Shown here in pieces: positions 53,016-61,947 of a DNA stretch of 64,000 nt. A program made the translations under genes and the position numbers. This DNA comes from Acidobacteriota bacterium (GTDB lineage: Bacteria > Acidobacteriota > UBA6911 > RPQK01 > DATIPO01), in contig DATIPQ010000050.1 of assembly GCA_035471785.1 (NCBI GenBank), positions 1-64,000 of the forward strand. The letters are read 5' to 3'. The notes below the pieces were generated by a model that was not told where the DNA came from, made no database searches, and was given only the letters and a program-made list of their open reading frames with translations. Each line of letters opens with the position of its first letter. The first letter of the stretch is position 1.

Positions 53016-54155
53016 CTATCGAGCTTCTACCGCGACTCTCATTTCAACCGGATCGGAGAGGTAGAAATAAAGACTCTGCTCGGCTTCGAACTCCACATGC
53101 TTGCCTTTAAAGGAGATGGCCGTGCCGCTACCGGCTCCGGCTGCTGCGCCAATGGCGGCTCCCTTGCGCCCTGCCGCAACCGCTCCGATAGCGGCTCCCG
53201 CTGCGGCACCAAGGGCCAGCTTTTTGAGGAAGCCCTGTTTCTTGGCACGGAATTCAAGGACGTTGGTTGCCAGCGGGTAGAGATCGTCGCCCACCTGCAT
53301 CAAAGTAAGGGTCAAGGCTAGTTCATTGGCGCCCTCGGACCGGCCCGCTTTCATAATCTTGCCTCTGATGACGCTTCGTCTCGGCGCCAACAAGAGATCG
53401 CCGACTCGTAATTCCTCGTCCAAGACAGCTTCGAACTCATCTCCCGGCAGATTGTCCTTGCTGCTGAGGGACTGGGTAAGGCTGATGGCCACTTTGGTTC
53501 CCTCCGGCAGGACAGCCGACAAGGGTTGGGCCTGAGGGCCCTCCATGACAGGCTCGGCCGCTTCGTCAACATCAGGTTCTTGGGACTTTGTTTCGGCTAC
53601 CGCCTCCGGCTGTGCATCGCAGGACTGCTTAGCTTGGCGCCTAAGCGTCCTGGCCAACTCGTCTTTCTCCTGGCGGCACCGTTCCACCCTCAACAGCAAT
53701 TCGAGTGTTTGGCCTGCGGGGACCTCCTTATCCTTGGTGCGGTCGAGGTAGGCGTTGAGGAGACTCTGTTCGTGAGCCGTAAAGGCTTCGCTCGCCAGGG
53801 CCCTGTTGAAGATCTCACTGTGGTTTTCGCTGGTGATCGGAACGGCCCGCAACTCTCCGTCCTCCTCGGGCAGAGGGGGAGCCGAGGGAGGGTTGTTGAG
53901 AAAGAACTCCTCCTCTTCGAAGATCTCCGCCAAGGTGCGTCCGGGCGGCAGTTTGTAATTGCCCAACTCTTCTTGACGTCGATCAAGGAAGGAGATTAGC
54001 TGCCGAGCCTCTGCCAGGGTTAAGACCTTGCTCGACTCAAGCCGGTTGTAGATTTCACCCTGGTTTTCGGCAGTGATCCGGACGGTGCGCGGATCGCTGC
54101 CCGAACATGCCGAGAGCAAGACCAGCAGCGCGACACATTTCGCAAACTGATGCAT
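53016..54155 (-). CDS. lipoprotein with duplicated module and glycine zipper, first gene of the TIR-GTPase operon
   Basis: A 379-residue lipoprotein: signal VALLVLLSAC with lipobox LSAC at Cys17. Residues 24-85 and 105-160 are two copies of one module: RITAENQGEIYNRL and PITSENHSEIFNRA, each followed by a helix ending in (S/N)(F/A)(L)DR and P.G(R/Q)TL. After a linker comes a beta-rich domain (VPEGTKVAISLTQSLSSKD-like) of the type found in acidobacterial envelope proteins, then a glycine-zipper stretch (GAAIGAVAAGRKGAAIG) and a strand-rich end. The ATG at 54155 follows AGGAGG by 9 nt. It may sense stress at the outer membrane. Confidence 0.75.
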   Translation of the reverse strand: MHQFAKCVALLVLLSACSGSDPRTVRITAENQGEIYNRLESSKVLTLAEARQLISFLDRRQEELGNYKLPPGRTLAEIFEEEEFFLNNPPSAPPLPEEDGELRAVPITSENHSEIFNRALASEAFTAHEQSLLNAYLDRTKDKEVPAGQTLELLLRVERCRQEKDELARTLRRQAKQSCDAQPEAVAETKSQEPDVDEAAEPVMEGPQAQPLSAVLPEGTKVAISLTQSLSSKDNLPGDEFEAVLDEELRVGDLLLAPRRSVIRGKIMKAGRSEGANELALTLTLMQVGDDLYPLATNVLEFRAKKQGFLKKLALGAAAGAAIGAVAAGRKGAAIGAAAGAGSGTAISFKGKHVEFEAEQSLYFYLSDPVEMRVAVEAR

Positions 54156-54493
54156 ATCATCTGTCCTCCTAAAAGCCTGACTCTGAGGGACCAAGCCCTT
54201 GATCGACGTTACTGATCCCGAAACGCCTCAGGCCTGTCCCGCTTGTAGACACGGTCGTCGGGGAAAGGGGTTAGCGGGAGGGAGTCTTTTTGGGCAGCTC
54301 AGGGGCCACCCAACCCAGGGAGCCGACACGTCTCACACATCTATGAGGAGGTTGCTGCAAGAGTCGGGGTATCGATCCTGGCGCTGCTTCTCTCGAGATG
54401 CCAGTCACCGCAGGAAGAAGTGTCCTCGGAACTCAGACCTCTCGATTTGCCGATGCCCTGGCTCCTGCTGTAAGGCGGCTTGAGGCGCTATCA

Positions 54494-54519
54494 GGATCCC
54501 GCAGGGATGCGCCTCACAC
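54494..54519 (+). repeat. dispersed motif B, fourth copy
   Basis: Core CCCGCAGGGATGCGCCTCAC. It matches 4304-4336 and 3628-3660 and, on the reverse strand, 29289-29314. It is followed by GGGTGGGACCACTC (54525-54538); the inverse GGTGGTCCCACC occurs before the copy at 4304. Confidence 0.6.
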
Positions 54520-54712
54520 GGTATTGGGTGGGACCACTCTTGCCGGCCCGGACTCATCCCGGGGCGATCTTCACCATTCCCACCGACAAGTCGCCGAACA
54601 TTGCAGTCAACTTTAGACACAAAGAGCTAATTGGACTTCGCGCTCTTGCTCTGAATTCACTTGTTTTTCTTAAAATCCTCACTTTTTCTCCAGCTTTTGT
54701 AAGACAAAACTA

Positions 54713-54742
54713 TTGACATCTTAGCTATTCGCTTGCTATACC
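54713..54742 (+). promoter_or_regulatory. sigma70-like promoter for the VioB-like gene
   Basis: TTGACA (54713-54718, perfect) and TATACC (54737-54742) are 18 bp apart in an AT-rich region. The expected start site is near 54750, giving a leader of about 40 nt with GGGAGGAG before the ATG at 54791. Confidence 0.65.
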
Positions 54743-54790
54743 GAATTCAACCGTCAATCTTTCCGAAGTACGCTGCCGGGAGGAGAAGCC

Positions 54791-57097
54791 ATGGGATCGG
54801 CGAATCTGCCTCGTATTTACTTCACGGGTTACCAGTACTGGGATCCGAACACCATCAACAACAATGACTACGGCGGATCGGAGTCCTTCGCCATCAACAC
54901 CTGGGACCCGCCCAAGGCCGACTTCGACTTCGACTACTTGCACAGTCAAGGCGTGGACGATATGAGCGAAATCCCGCCCTTTTTGCGCAAAAACATCCCC
55001 TACTCTCCCCCCACCCGCAAGATTCCGCCCGCCGAATGGGGAATGTACGGCGGACAGCAATGCGGATTCGTCACCGCCGACGCACCAAAGATCAGCGACC
55101 CCTCGCGTTTTTCGGCCCCTTCCCAGAAGACCCTGACCACCGGCTACACGGGCGTGGACGGAAACTACAGCGACGACGCCAGTACGGAACCCTGGCTGCA
55201 AAAGCCCTTGCAGCTTGACTTGGGCGGTTCGGAAGCCAAGCTCGTTGACGTCAACCCGATGTCTTTCTGGAGTTCGCAGATCTTCAACGACAGCCTCACC
55301 CTGGGCGACAGCAGCGCCGGATTCACCGCCCCCAGCGTGGCCCGCATGCATTCGCGCTTCATCAGCACCGCCCCGCGCAACTACAACTCCAAGAACGACC
55401 TGGTCATCGCGGCCGATTTCGGGGCCGTCTTCCAGACCTGCTTCGACAAGAACAAGGTGCAGTTCAACGGCACGGGCGGACCGCTCCAGCAGCAGATCCA
55501 GCAGGCCTTCAGCCAGGGCGCCGCGGGATTGATGCTGCGCTACAACGCCTATTCCACGCTCTACTTTCAGGGCCCGGTCTTTGACGGACTTGCTCCCGGT
55601 AACCGCTATCCGCTTTTGGAGAGGATGGGCGAACTCTATCAGGCCTACGCCGACGGCAAGCTCAAGGACAAGCCGGTCAGCCGCGCCTACAGCAGGATAG
55701 CTGGCTGGATCGGTATCTGGATGCCGGGCGAGCAGGTCAGCGTCCCCGGCGGACGCTTTCTCATTCCCTACGACCAGAAAGCCACCACCCCCGGCAAGCC
55801 CGCCATCAACGTGACGCCCGCCAACCTGGAGCCCTCCCAGTACCAGCCCCCGCCCCAGTTGCCGCCCAACACCGATGCTCCCGTCCACGCTCCCAATCCT
55901 TTGGGGCCGGCCACGGTGGAGTATGAGGCGGACGCTTCGGGCAACGTCACCCGCCTGACGCTCGACATGGGCAATTGCATTCCCGAGCGCGACAGCAGCG
56001 GAACCAAGTGCGACTTCGGCAATGTCCGGCTACTCCTCAACAGGCCCGGCGATGCTCCCTATATTTGGAATGTGGCCTACGACCAGAGCACTTATGAGCG
56101 CTTCGGCGGCCTGGTCGATCTGTCCACGGAGGGCAAGCAAGTCAGCGTCTCCAATCTGGCCCAGTGGGATTTCTCGCTGGAGGTGCAAAGCGGCCAATCC
56201 ACTTCGAGGCAACTCGTCACCGCCCTCTACGAGACCCACCTGACAGCCCAGACCGACACCCGCGGCATGTACGCCGAGCAGCCCGATCCCAGCTTTTCCG
56301 ACGGCGACGCGTCCTCGCCGGGAGCGGGGATGCCCTCGACGGCTCCCACCTGCCAGGTGCAGGTGCGCTACAAGGGATTCGCGCCCGGCCAGGTCCCCAC
56401 GGGAGCCGTGGCGGCCAAACTGGAATGGCGTGCCTTGAGCCTGACGCTGGCGCCCTACGATCCAGGCAAGGAGCCCTTTCAAGTGAACTACCGAGACCCG
56501 TCGGGTCAGTTCGTTCCCTTCCAGGGCGCAATTGACGTCCCTGCCGACGGTTCCGTGGTCGTGCAGACCATCTCCAAGGGAGCGGCCATCCCCAACCTGC
56601 TCTTTCTGCCCTACCAGTCGGGCAGCCAGTTCAAAGGCGCTCCCTTCCCTTCGGGGGTGGGAATCGGTTCGACCTTTTACACCGTCATCAAGAACCTCAA
56701 CTTCGACAACGCCCTGGCGGAACTCTTCGATGAATGGCTGAAACTCAACCCGACTGTCGAACAGGCCACCAACGTGGCCTGGGACCTGGTCTTCGTGACC
56801 TACTTCTACGCTTTCCCCTTCATGGACTTCATCAGCGACCCGGCAACCTTCCAGAGCATGGCCAACAGCATCTACGGGGTGACCAATCCCGACGGATTCG
56901 ACGGACCCGGCTACATGCCCGTGACCCGCACCTGGTCGGCCGGACAGCGCCACATCATGGTCAGCTACTACAACTACTTGCAGGCCAACCAGGACGGAGG
57001 GCCCACAAAAGAGGCCCCGCCCTTCAAACCTCCCAAACCGGAGGCCTTCAAAGACGTCTGCAAGAACCTGATCGGAGAAAACCTCGGCCACGGATAG
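54791..57097 (+). CDS. VioB N-terminal-like protein
   Basis: A 768-residue protein without a signal peptide. The opening PRIYFTGYQYWDPNTINNND and following WGMYGGQQCGFVTA resemble the start of VioB/RebD-type iminophenylpyruvate dimer synthases (RIHFRG..PTANR). The segments GAAGLMLRYNAYSTLYF, RIAGWIGIWMPGEQVSVPGG and TRLTLDMGNCIPERD fit the same domain. The VioB C-terminal half, and violacein or rebeccamycin partner genes, are not present. It is strand-rich and ends in a helical segment (YYNYLQANQDGG). It has its own strong promoter and GGGAGGAG ribosome binding site. It may be an orphan enzyme or a structural relative; the similarity is from memory and not verified. Confidence 0.5.
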   Translation: MGSANLPRIYFTGYQYWDPNTINNNDYGGSESFAINTWDPPKADFDFDYLHSQGVDDMSEIPPFLRKNIPYSPPTRKIPPAEWGMYGGQQCGFVTADAPKISDPSRFSAPSQKTLTTGYTGVDGNYSDDASTEPWLQKPLQLDLGGSEAKLVDVNPMSFWSSQIFNDSLTLGDSSAGFTAPSVARMHSRFISTAPRNYNSKNDLVIAADFGAVFQTCFDKNKVQFNGTGGPLQQQIQQAFSQGAAGLMLRYNAYSTLYFQGPVFDGLAPGNRYPLLERMGELYQAYADGKLKDKPVSRAYSRIAGWIGIWMPGEQVSVPGGRFLIPYDQKATTPGKPAINVTPANLEPSQYQPPPQLPPNTDAPVHAPNPLGPATVEYEADASGNVTRLTLDMGNCIPERDSSGTKCDFGNVRLLLNRPGDAPYIWNVAYDQSTYERFGGLVDLSTEGKQVSVSNLAQWDFSLEVQSGQSTSRQLVTALYETHLTAQTDTRGMYAEQPDPSFSDGDASSPGAGMPSTAPTCQVQVRYKGFAPGQVPTGAVAAKLEWRALSLTLAPYDPGKEPFQVNYRDPSGQFVPFQGAIDVPADGSVVVQTISKGAAIPNLLFLPYQSGSQFKGAPFPSGVGIGSTFYTVIKNLNFDNALAELFDEWLKLNPTVEQATNVAWDLVFVTYFYAFPFMDFISDPATFQSMANSIYGVTNPDGFDGPGYMPVTRTWSAGQRHIMVSYYNYLQANQDGGPTKEAPPFKPPKPEAFKDVCKNLIGENLGHG

Positions 57098-57149
57098 GGA
57101 CGAGCCGGCTGCTTGACTCTCTGAAAGAGCCTAAGGCATGCGGTGCGCT

Positions 57150-57222
57150 GGAGGGTTCTTTCACCCGGTTGTAAATGACCTGTTTCATGACCGGCTTTCA
57201 GCCGTCGATGATTTGCAGTCCG
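57150..57222 (-). pseudogene. relic of a gene related to the one at 57914
   Basis: On the reverse strand the frame reads LQIIDG-stop-KPVMKQVIYNRVKEP, against LQKTGDGWTPVMEQITYHRVK-stop at 57914-57970. An internal TGA replaces the Trp codon and the stop at the original end is lost, so this is a decayed copy. Confidence 0.6.
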
Positions 57223-57237
57223 GAAGCGGGAATTGTG

Positions 57238-57246
57238 TGGTATTAT
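57238..57246 (+). promoter_or_regulatory. extended -10 promoter of the RRM gene
   Basis: TGG-TATTAT is an extended -10 element (TGn plus a 5/6 match to TATAAT) with no clear -35 box. The start site would be near 57253, giving an untranslated leader of about 209 nt, long enough for control by RNA structure. Confidence 0.5.
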
Positions 57247-57461
57247 CAGACTGTCACAACGTGTAGCGCAGCGACCTGATCGAGGATAAGCCTCTGAGGT
57301 GGCGCGGAGACCCGCGATTTTCCAACCGAGACCCTTCACTACTAGCCAGTGCTCCACACAACCGATTCCAGAGCTTCTTTATGCCGGGAGTAGCATCGTC
57401 AGGTGCCCCGCAGCGAGATAGATTTGAAGTGCGCCGCCAGCCGGCGCGTGAGAGAACACAA

Positions 57462-57746
57462 ATGTCAATGAGAATTTATGTCGGAAACCTGCCTTTCAGC
57501 TCCAGCGAGGGCGATGTCAGGCAACTTTTTGAGTCCTATGGCGATGTTTCGTCCATTCACATGCCCGAGGATCGGGCCACGGGCCGTCCTCGCGGATTCG
57601 CTTTCGTGGAAATGAGCCAGGAAGACGCCGAAGCGGCCATCGAGAACTTGAACGGCCAAGACCACGGCGGACGCACCCTGACCGTCAACCAAGCCCGTCC
57701 CCGCAACGAGGGACGAGGGCACTCGGGCGGCGGAAGCCGCTGGTAA
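57462..57746 (+). CDS. RRM-domain RNA-binding protein
   Basis: A 94-residue protein consisting of one RNA-recognition motif: RNP2 RIYVGNLPF near residue 5 and RNP1 RPRGFAFVEM near residue 45, ending in a Gly/Ser/Arg tail (GRGHSGGGSRW). Small bacterial RRM proteins of this type are linked with cold shock and RNA chaperoning. The ATG at 57462 is used, with a second in-frame ATG at 57468; no ideal ribosome binding site is seen. A long leader precedes it and a strong terminator follows. Confidence 0.93.
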   Translation: MSMRIYVGNLPFSSSEGDVRQLFESYGDVSSIHMPEDRATGRPRGFAFVEMSQEDAEAAIENLNGQDHGGRTLTVNQARPRNEGRGHSGGGSRW

Positions 57747-57770
57747 GAGCCTCAGCGGGCAAGACCCATT

Positions 57771-57812
57771 CGGTCGGGAGCCGCCACACCTGGCGGTTTC
57801 CCGACCGTTTTT
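57771..57812 (+). terminator. intrinsic terminator of the RRM gene
   Basis: CGGTCGGG pairs with CCCGACCG, with an inner CCGCC/GGCGG pair, followed by TTTTT. It begins 25 bp after the stop codon. Confidence 0.9.
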
Positions 57813-57913
57813 GCATGGGGCCGGCGGGAACGCGAACCGCTCCGGGGCGCCGCCAACTGGCCGCGATCAGGGCCATGATCGAACGTCGATAAGGCTCCTG
57901 GCCAGGAGGAAGG

Positions 57914-58120
57914 CTACTTGACCCGGTGATAGGTGATCTGCTCCATGACCGGCGTCCAGCCGTCGCCGGTTTTCTGGAGGGGGAAGGATGTCCAGGAATC
58001 AGGGTTGGGCAGGCGCAGCGTGTCCTTGTAGGTCATCGCACCGTTGGAAGTCAATTCCTTCCAGGCCATTTCTGCTTGGTCGTCGTTCCAAGACATGGTT
58101 CCCTTAGAAACGCTCCCCAT
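57914..58120 (-). pseudogene. short gene, possible 3' fragment of a decayed gene
   Basis: A 68-residue frame ending SFPLQKTGDGWTPVMEQITYHRVK. The C-terminus looks like the end of a longer soluble domain, and a second, more degraded copy lies at 57150-57222. An in-frame stop lies just upstream, and it overlaps the small gene at 58104 by 17 nt. It may be translated from its ATG, but is more likely the remnant of a longer gene. Function unknown. Confidence 0.5.
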
Positions 58121-58292
58121 TGCTGTCCAAGCCGCCTACCTCTAACTCCGCCTCTTCGAGTTGAACCCGGTCAAGGTCGGGGACTTCCCAGGGTCTTCTC
58201 CGCACGTGATGTACGACGACTGAGACAACACCATAGTCGTCGACACCCGCAGTGCACAGCTTGCTTCCGTTGTATTGGACTTCGAATCTCAT
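58104..58292 (-). CDS. small protein of unknown function, next to ddl
   Basis: A 62-residue protein: MRFEVQYNGSKLCTAGVDDY, then a strand (GVVSVVVHHVRR), an acidic helix and ELEVGGLDSNGERF. The chain resembles a family of small bacterial proteins with a VGGL segment, but I cannot name it. The start has GAGG 6 nt upstream, and it begins 9 bp after the ddl stop on the same strand, so it is probably in the ddl transcript. Real because of this placement and its orderly composition; function unknown. Confidence 0.55.
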   Translation of the reverse strand: MRFEVQYNGSKLCTAGVDDYGVVSVVVHHVRRRPWEVPDLDRVQLEEAELEVGGLDSNGERF

Positions 58293-58301
58293 GGTTTGCC
58301 T

Positions 58302-59408
58302 CTAAAGGTAGGAAGTGGCCAAGTTGGAGCGGCGAGCGTGGTGGGTGAGGGCTAGTTGGATGAGGCGGTGGATGAGGTCGGGGTAGGGGATGCCGGAGGC
58401 GTCCCAGAGTTTGGGGTACATGCTGATGCGGGTGAAGCCGGGCATGGTGTTGAGTTCGTTGAGGAAGACCTCGTTGTCGTCGCTGAGGAAGAAGTCGGCG
58501 CGGGCCAGTCCGCGGCAGCAGAGGGCCCGGAAGCCGCGTATGGCGTAGTCCTGGATGCGCCCGGTCAGTTCGGGACGGGAAAAGCGGGCGGGGATGATCA
58601 GTTGGGCGCCGTCCTCGTCGACGTATTTGGCCTCGTAGGAATAGAAGTCGGCGTTGGGAACGATCTCGCCGGGGACGGAGGCCTGGGGGTCCTGATCGCC
58701 CAGCACCGAACACTCGATCTCGCGTCCGGGGATGGCCTTTTCGACCAGCACCTTGAGGTCGAAGCGAAAGGCGTCCTTGAGGGCGCGCTCGAGGGCTTCC
58801 CGGTCGAAGACGCGGTGGACGCCCACCGACGACCCCATGTTGGCGGGCTTGACGAAGAGCGGCAGCCCGAACTCGCGCGACAATGACGTGAAATCGGCCT
58901 CCTCGGCCGAGCGCAGCAAGCGCCAGGGCGCCACCGGGATTCCGGCCTGCACGAAGAGCCGCTTCATGGCGTCTTTGTCCATGCCGGCCGCCGAACCCAA
59001 CACGCCCGAACCCACGAAGGGCACCTCGGCCAGGCGGAAGAGCCCCTGGATGGTGCCGTCCTCGCCCAGCGGACCGTGGAGGACGGGAAAGATCACGTCC
59101 ACCTGGGGCAAGGGGGCTTCTTCATTTCCGCTATCCGGGTCGAGGGCCACCAGGCGCCCGTCATTGCCCCAGGGGAGGAGCGTGACCGGGCGTCCGCCGG
59201 GGGCCAGGCATATGCGCTTGGGATCGCCGGCGTTTTCCAGAAAGCGGGACTCGTCGGCGTAGTGCAGCCAGCGCCCCTGCTTGTCGATTCCCAGCAGGAC
59301 GGCCTGATAGCGGTTTCTGTCCAAGGCGTCCACCACGTTGCGGGCGCTTTGCAGAGACACCTCATGTTCCGCCGAACGCCCTCCGAAAACGATCCCGACA
59401 CGAATCAT
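58302..59408 (-). CDS. ddl: D-alanine--D-alanine ligase
   Basis: A 368-residue ATP-grasp enzyme making the D-Ala-D-Ala dipeptide for peptidoglycan. Landmarks: [20 protein letters not shown] at the start, [25 protein letters not shown] in two halves, [20 protein letters not shown] and the C-terminal [11 protein letters not shown]. The start is the ATG at 59408 with GGAGGT 6 nt upstream; a longer frame reaches 59465. It is divergent from the copper ATPase gene (95 bp) and precedes the small gene at 58104. A housekeeping gene, with no sign of truncation. Confidence 0.96.
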   Translation of the reverse strand: MIRVGIVFGGRSAEHEVSLQSARNVVDALDRNRYQAVLLGIDKQGRWLHYADESRFLENAGDPKRICLAPGGRPVTLLPWGNDGRLVALDPDSGNEEAPLPQVDVIFPVLHGPLGEDGTIQGLFRLAEVPFVGSGVLGSAAGMDKDAMKRLFVQAGIPVAPWRLLRSAEEADFTSLSREFGLPLFVKPANMGSSVGVHRVFDREALERALKDAFRFDLKVLVEKAIPGREIECSVLGDQDPQASVPGEIVPNADFYSYEAKYVDEDGAQLIIPARFSRPELTGRIQDYAIRGFRALCCRGLARADFFLSDDNEVFLNELNTMPGFTRISMYPKLWDASGIPYPDLIHRLIQLALTHHARRSNLATSYL

Positions 59409-59502
59409 CAGCTTACCTCCGCGGCTACCAAAATGGCCTCCGTCACTCACCATAGCGCTTAACACCGACCCTCGAAGATCCTACACTGTGGAGGGAGCCG
59501 CT

Positions 59503-61842
59503 ATGAACATGAACCACCACGATGAGGCTGAGGGAGCCACCGATCCGGTATGCGGAATGTCGGTGAATCCTGAAACCGCCCCGCACAGCTTGGAACACCA
59601 GGGCCGCACCTACTACTTTTGCAGCCAGGGCTGCCTGGAAAAGTTCAAGGAGCATCCCCGTCATTACCTCGACCAGGAATACGAAGCCGAAGAGGTCGAG
59701 GCCGGCCCGGGCGAGAAAGTGGAGTGGATTTGCCCCATGGACCCCGAGGTCCTGGAGGACCAACCCGGCTCCTGCCCCAAATGCGGAATGGCCCTGGAGC
59801 CCCGCAAAGTGACGCTGGAGAAGAGCGACAACCCTGAACTCCGCGACATGACGCGGCGCTTCTGGCTCTCGCTGGCCCTGACGGTCCCCGTCTTCGTGAT
59901 CGCCATGTCGGAGATGATTCCCGGCGATCCCATCCACGGCAACTTTGACACCGGGCTGCTGCAATGGGTCCAGTTCGTTCTGGCCACCCCCGTGGTGCTT
60001 TACGGCGGCTTCCCCTTCTTTCAGCGGGGATGGAACTCGCTCAAAACCCTCAACTTCAACATGTTCACCCTGATCGCGCTGGGGACGGGAGTGGCCTATC
60101 TCTACAGCGCCGCGGGCGTGCTGCTTCCCCAGCTCTTCCCGCCCGTCATGAAAGGGCCGGATGGCTTTGTGGCGCTCTACTTCGAATCGGCCGCGGTGAT
60201 CACGACTTTGGTCCTTCTGGGCCAGGTGCTGGAGTTGCGGGCCCGCGAGCGAACCGGAGACGCCGTGCGTTCGCTGCTGGAACTGGCGCCCAAAACGGCC
60301 CGCAGAATCGGCGAGGACGGCGATGAAAACGAAATTCCGCTCGACCAGGTCAAAGTCGGCGACCGGCTGCGGGTGCGTCCCGGCGAGAAAATCCCGGTGG
60401 ACGGAAAAGTGGTGGAAGGATCCTCCTCGGTCGACGAATCGATGGTCACCGGCGAACCCGTCCCGGTGGAGAAAGCTGAGGGAGACGAAGTCACCGGCGG
60501 CACCCTCAACCAAAAGGGCGGTTTCGTCATGCAAGCAGCCAGGGTGGGAGCGGACACGGTGCTTTCTCAGATCGTGCAGATGGTCTCCGAAGCCCAGCGC
60601 TCACGCGCCCCCATTCAGGGCGTGGCCGACAAAGTGGCGGAAATCTTCGTGCCCTCGGTGGTGGCGGCGGCGGTGATCACCTTCCTGGTGTGGCTGGCCT
60701 GGGGTCCGGCCCCCTCTTATGCCATCGTCAACGCCGTGGCGGTGCTCATCATCGCCTGCCCCTGCGCGCTGGGACTGGCCACTCCCATGTCGATCATGGT
60801 GGCCACCGGACGCGGGGCTCATGAAGGCGTGCTGGTCAAGGAAGCACAGGCCCTGGAAGCGCTGGAGAAAGTCGACACGCTGGTTTTCGACAAGACCGGG
60901 ACGCTGACACAAGGCGCCCCACGGGTGACCCAGGTCGTGCCGGCCGGGGACCGCAGCCAAGCAGAGGTGCTGAAACTGGCGGCCGCGCTGGAGAATCCAT
61001 CCGAGCATCCGCTGGCCGAAGCCATCCTGCAGGCCTACAGGGAATCAAACCAAGGGGACGGCGAAAAGCTTCCCCCGGTTGATGACTTCGAAGCCGTAAC
61101 CGGGCGGGGGGTGAAAGGGTCGATCGAGGGCCGGTCGGCACTGCTGGGCAACCGCTCCTTCATGGAGGACAACGGCATCGATGCCCAATCGCTGGCCGAA
61201 AAGGCCGAGGAGATGGGAGGCAAAGGAGCCACCGTCGTCTACCTGGCGGAGGACGGGAGCCTGGCGGGGCTGCTGGCTATCCAAGACCCCATCAAAGAGT
61301 CCACTCCCGAAGCCGTAGAGGAACTCCACCGCCGCGGACTGCGGCTGGTCATGCTCACCGGCGATTCCCAGTCCGCCGCCCAAGCCGTGGCCGAGGAACT
61401 CGAGATCGAGGAAGTCCAGGCCGAGGTCATGCCTCAAGACAAGGCCGACGTCATCGAGAAACTGCAGAAAGAGGAAAACCGGCGGGTGGCCATGGCCGGG
61501 GACGGAGTCAATGACGCTCCGGCGCTGGCCCAGGCCTCGGTAGGCATCGCCATGGCCACCGGCAGCGACATCGCCGTGGAGTCGGCCGGACTGACGCTGC
61601 TCAAGGGCGACCTGAGAGGACTGGTCAAGGCCGTCCGCCTGAGCCGCGGCACCATGCGCAACATCCGCCAGAACCTCTTTTTCGCCTTTATCTACAACGC
61701 CCTCGGCATCCCCCTGGCGGCAGGCATTCTCTATCCCTGGACGGGACTCCTGCTCAGTCCCATGATCGCCGCGGCCGCCATGAGTTTTTCCTCGGTTTCC
61801 GTCATCTCAAACGCTCTGCGCCTGCGCCGCCTCAGCCTCTAA
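59503..61842 (+). CDS. copper-type P1B ATPase with YHS domain
   Basis: A 779-residue inner-membrane pump. The N-terminus has a YHS metal-binding domain (TDPVCGM at 13-19, [12 protein letters not shown]) and then a heavy-metal-binding motif ([20 protein letters not shown]). The transport site in the sixth helix is Cys419-Pro-Cys421 ([13 protein letters not shown]), the actuator loop is [10 protein letters not shown], the phosphorylation site is DKTGTLTQG (Asp463), and the hinge is [10 protein letters not shown]. The CPC site is typical of Cu+ or Ag+ exporters (CopA/CopB-like). The start follows GAGGGAG. No copper regulator is adjacent in the window. Confidence 0.92.
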   Translation: MNMNHHDEAEGATDPVCGMSVNPETAPHSLEHQGRTYYFCSQGCLEKFKEHPRHYLDQEYEAEEVEAGPGEKVEWICPMDPEVLEDQPGSCPKCGMALEPRKVTLEKSDNPELRDMTRRFWLSLALTVPVFVIAMSEMIPGDPIHGNFDTGLLQWVQFVLATPVVLYGGFPFFQRGWNSLKTLNFNMFTLIALGTGVAYLYSAAGVLLPQLFPPVMKGPDGFVALYFESAAVITTLVLLGQVLELRARERTGDAVRSLLELAPKTARRIGEDGDENEIPLDQVKVGDRLRVRPGEKIPVDGKVVEGSSSVDESMVTGEPVPVEKAEGDEVTGGTLNQKGGFVMQAARVGADTVLSQIVQMVSEAQRSRAPIQGVADKVAEIFVPSVVAAAVITFLVWLAWGPAPSYAIVNAVAVLIIACPCALGLATPMSIMVATGRGAHEGVLVKEAQALEALEKVDTLVFDKTGTLTQGAPRVTQVVPAGDRSQAEVLKLAAALENPSEHPLAEAILQAYRESNQGDGEKLPPVDDFEAVTGRGVKGSIEGRSALLGNRSFMEDNGIDAQSLAEKAEEMGGKGATVVYLAEDGSLAGLLAIQDPIKESTPEAVEELHRRGLRLVMLTGDSQSAAQAVAEELEIEEVQAEVMPQDKADVIEKLQKEENRRVAMAGDGVNDAPALAQASVGIAMATGSDIAVESAGLTLLKGDLRGLVKAVRLSRGTMRNIRQNLFFAFIYNALGIPLAAGILYPWTGLLLSPMIAAAAMSFSSVSVISNALRLRRLSL

Positions 61843-61947
61843 CGCCCCTGTGACCAGGATGTAAATGCTTCTCCGCAGCAATCTATCCAACCTTCGGCTA
61901 TTCTTGGACGTCTAAAGGCCAAACCGGTAATTCAACGAGGAGGCGGC

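Larger units (their letters stand above)
54156..54790. other. 635-bp divergent intergenic region
   Basis: It lies between the operon of the TIR gene and the VioB-like gene. It contains one copy of motif B (54494-54519) and a strong promoter at 54713 for the VioB-like gene, in a strikingly AT-rich stretch (54640-54745). A 94-codon frame (54199-54483) is rich in Arg, Ser and Cys and has no family, so is not called. The promoter for the reverse operon was not found. Confidence 0.65.
57098..57461. other. 364-bp intergenic region before the RRM gene
   Basis: Contains a reverse-strand gene relic (57150-57222) and an extended -10 promoter (57238-57246) for the RRM gene, which leaves a leader of about 209 nt. 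No further gene is supported. Confidence 0.65.

Noticed and set aside
45659-54155. Known Thoeris or CBASS system
   Set aside because: No SIR2/SLOG partner, nucleotide cyclase or CBASS effector is present; only the TIR domain is shared.
54199-54483. 94-codon forward frame
   Set aside because: Cys/Arg/Ser-rich, no ribosome binding site, no known family.
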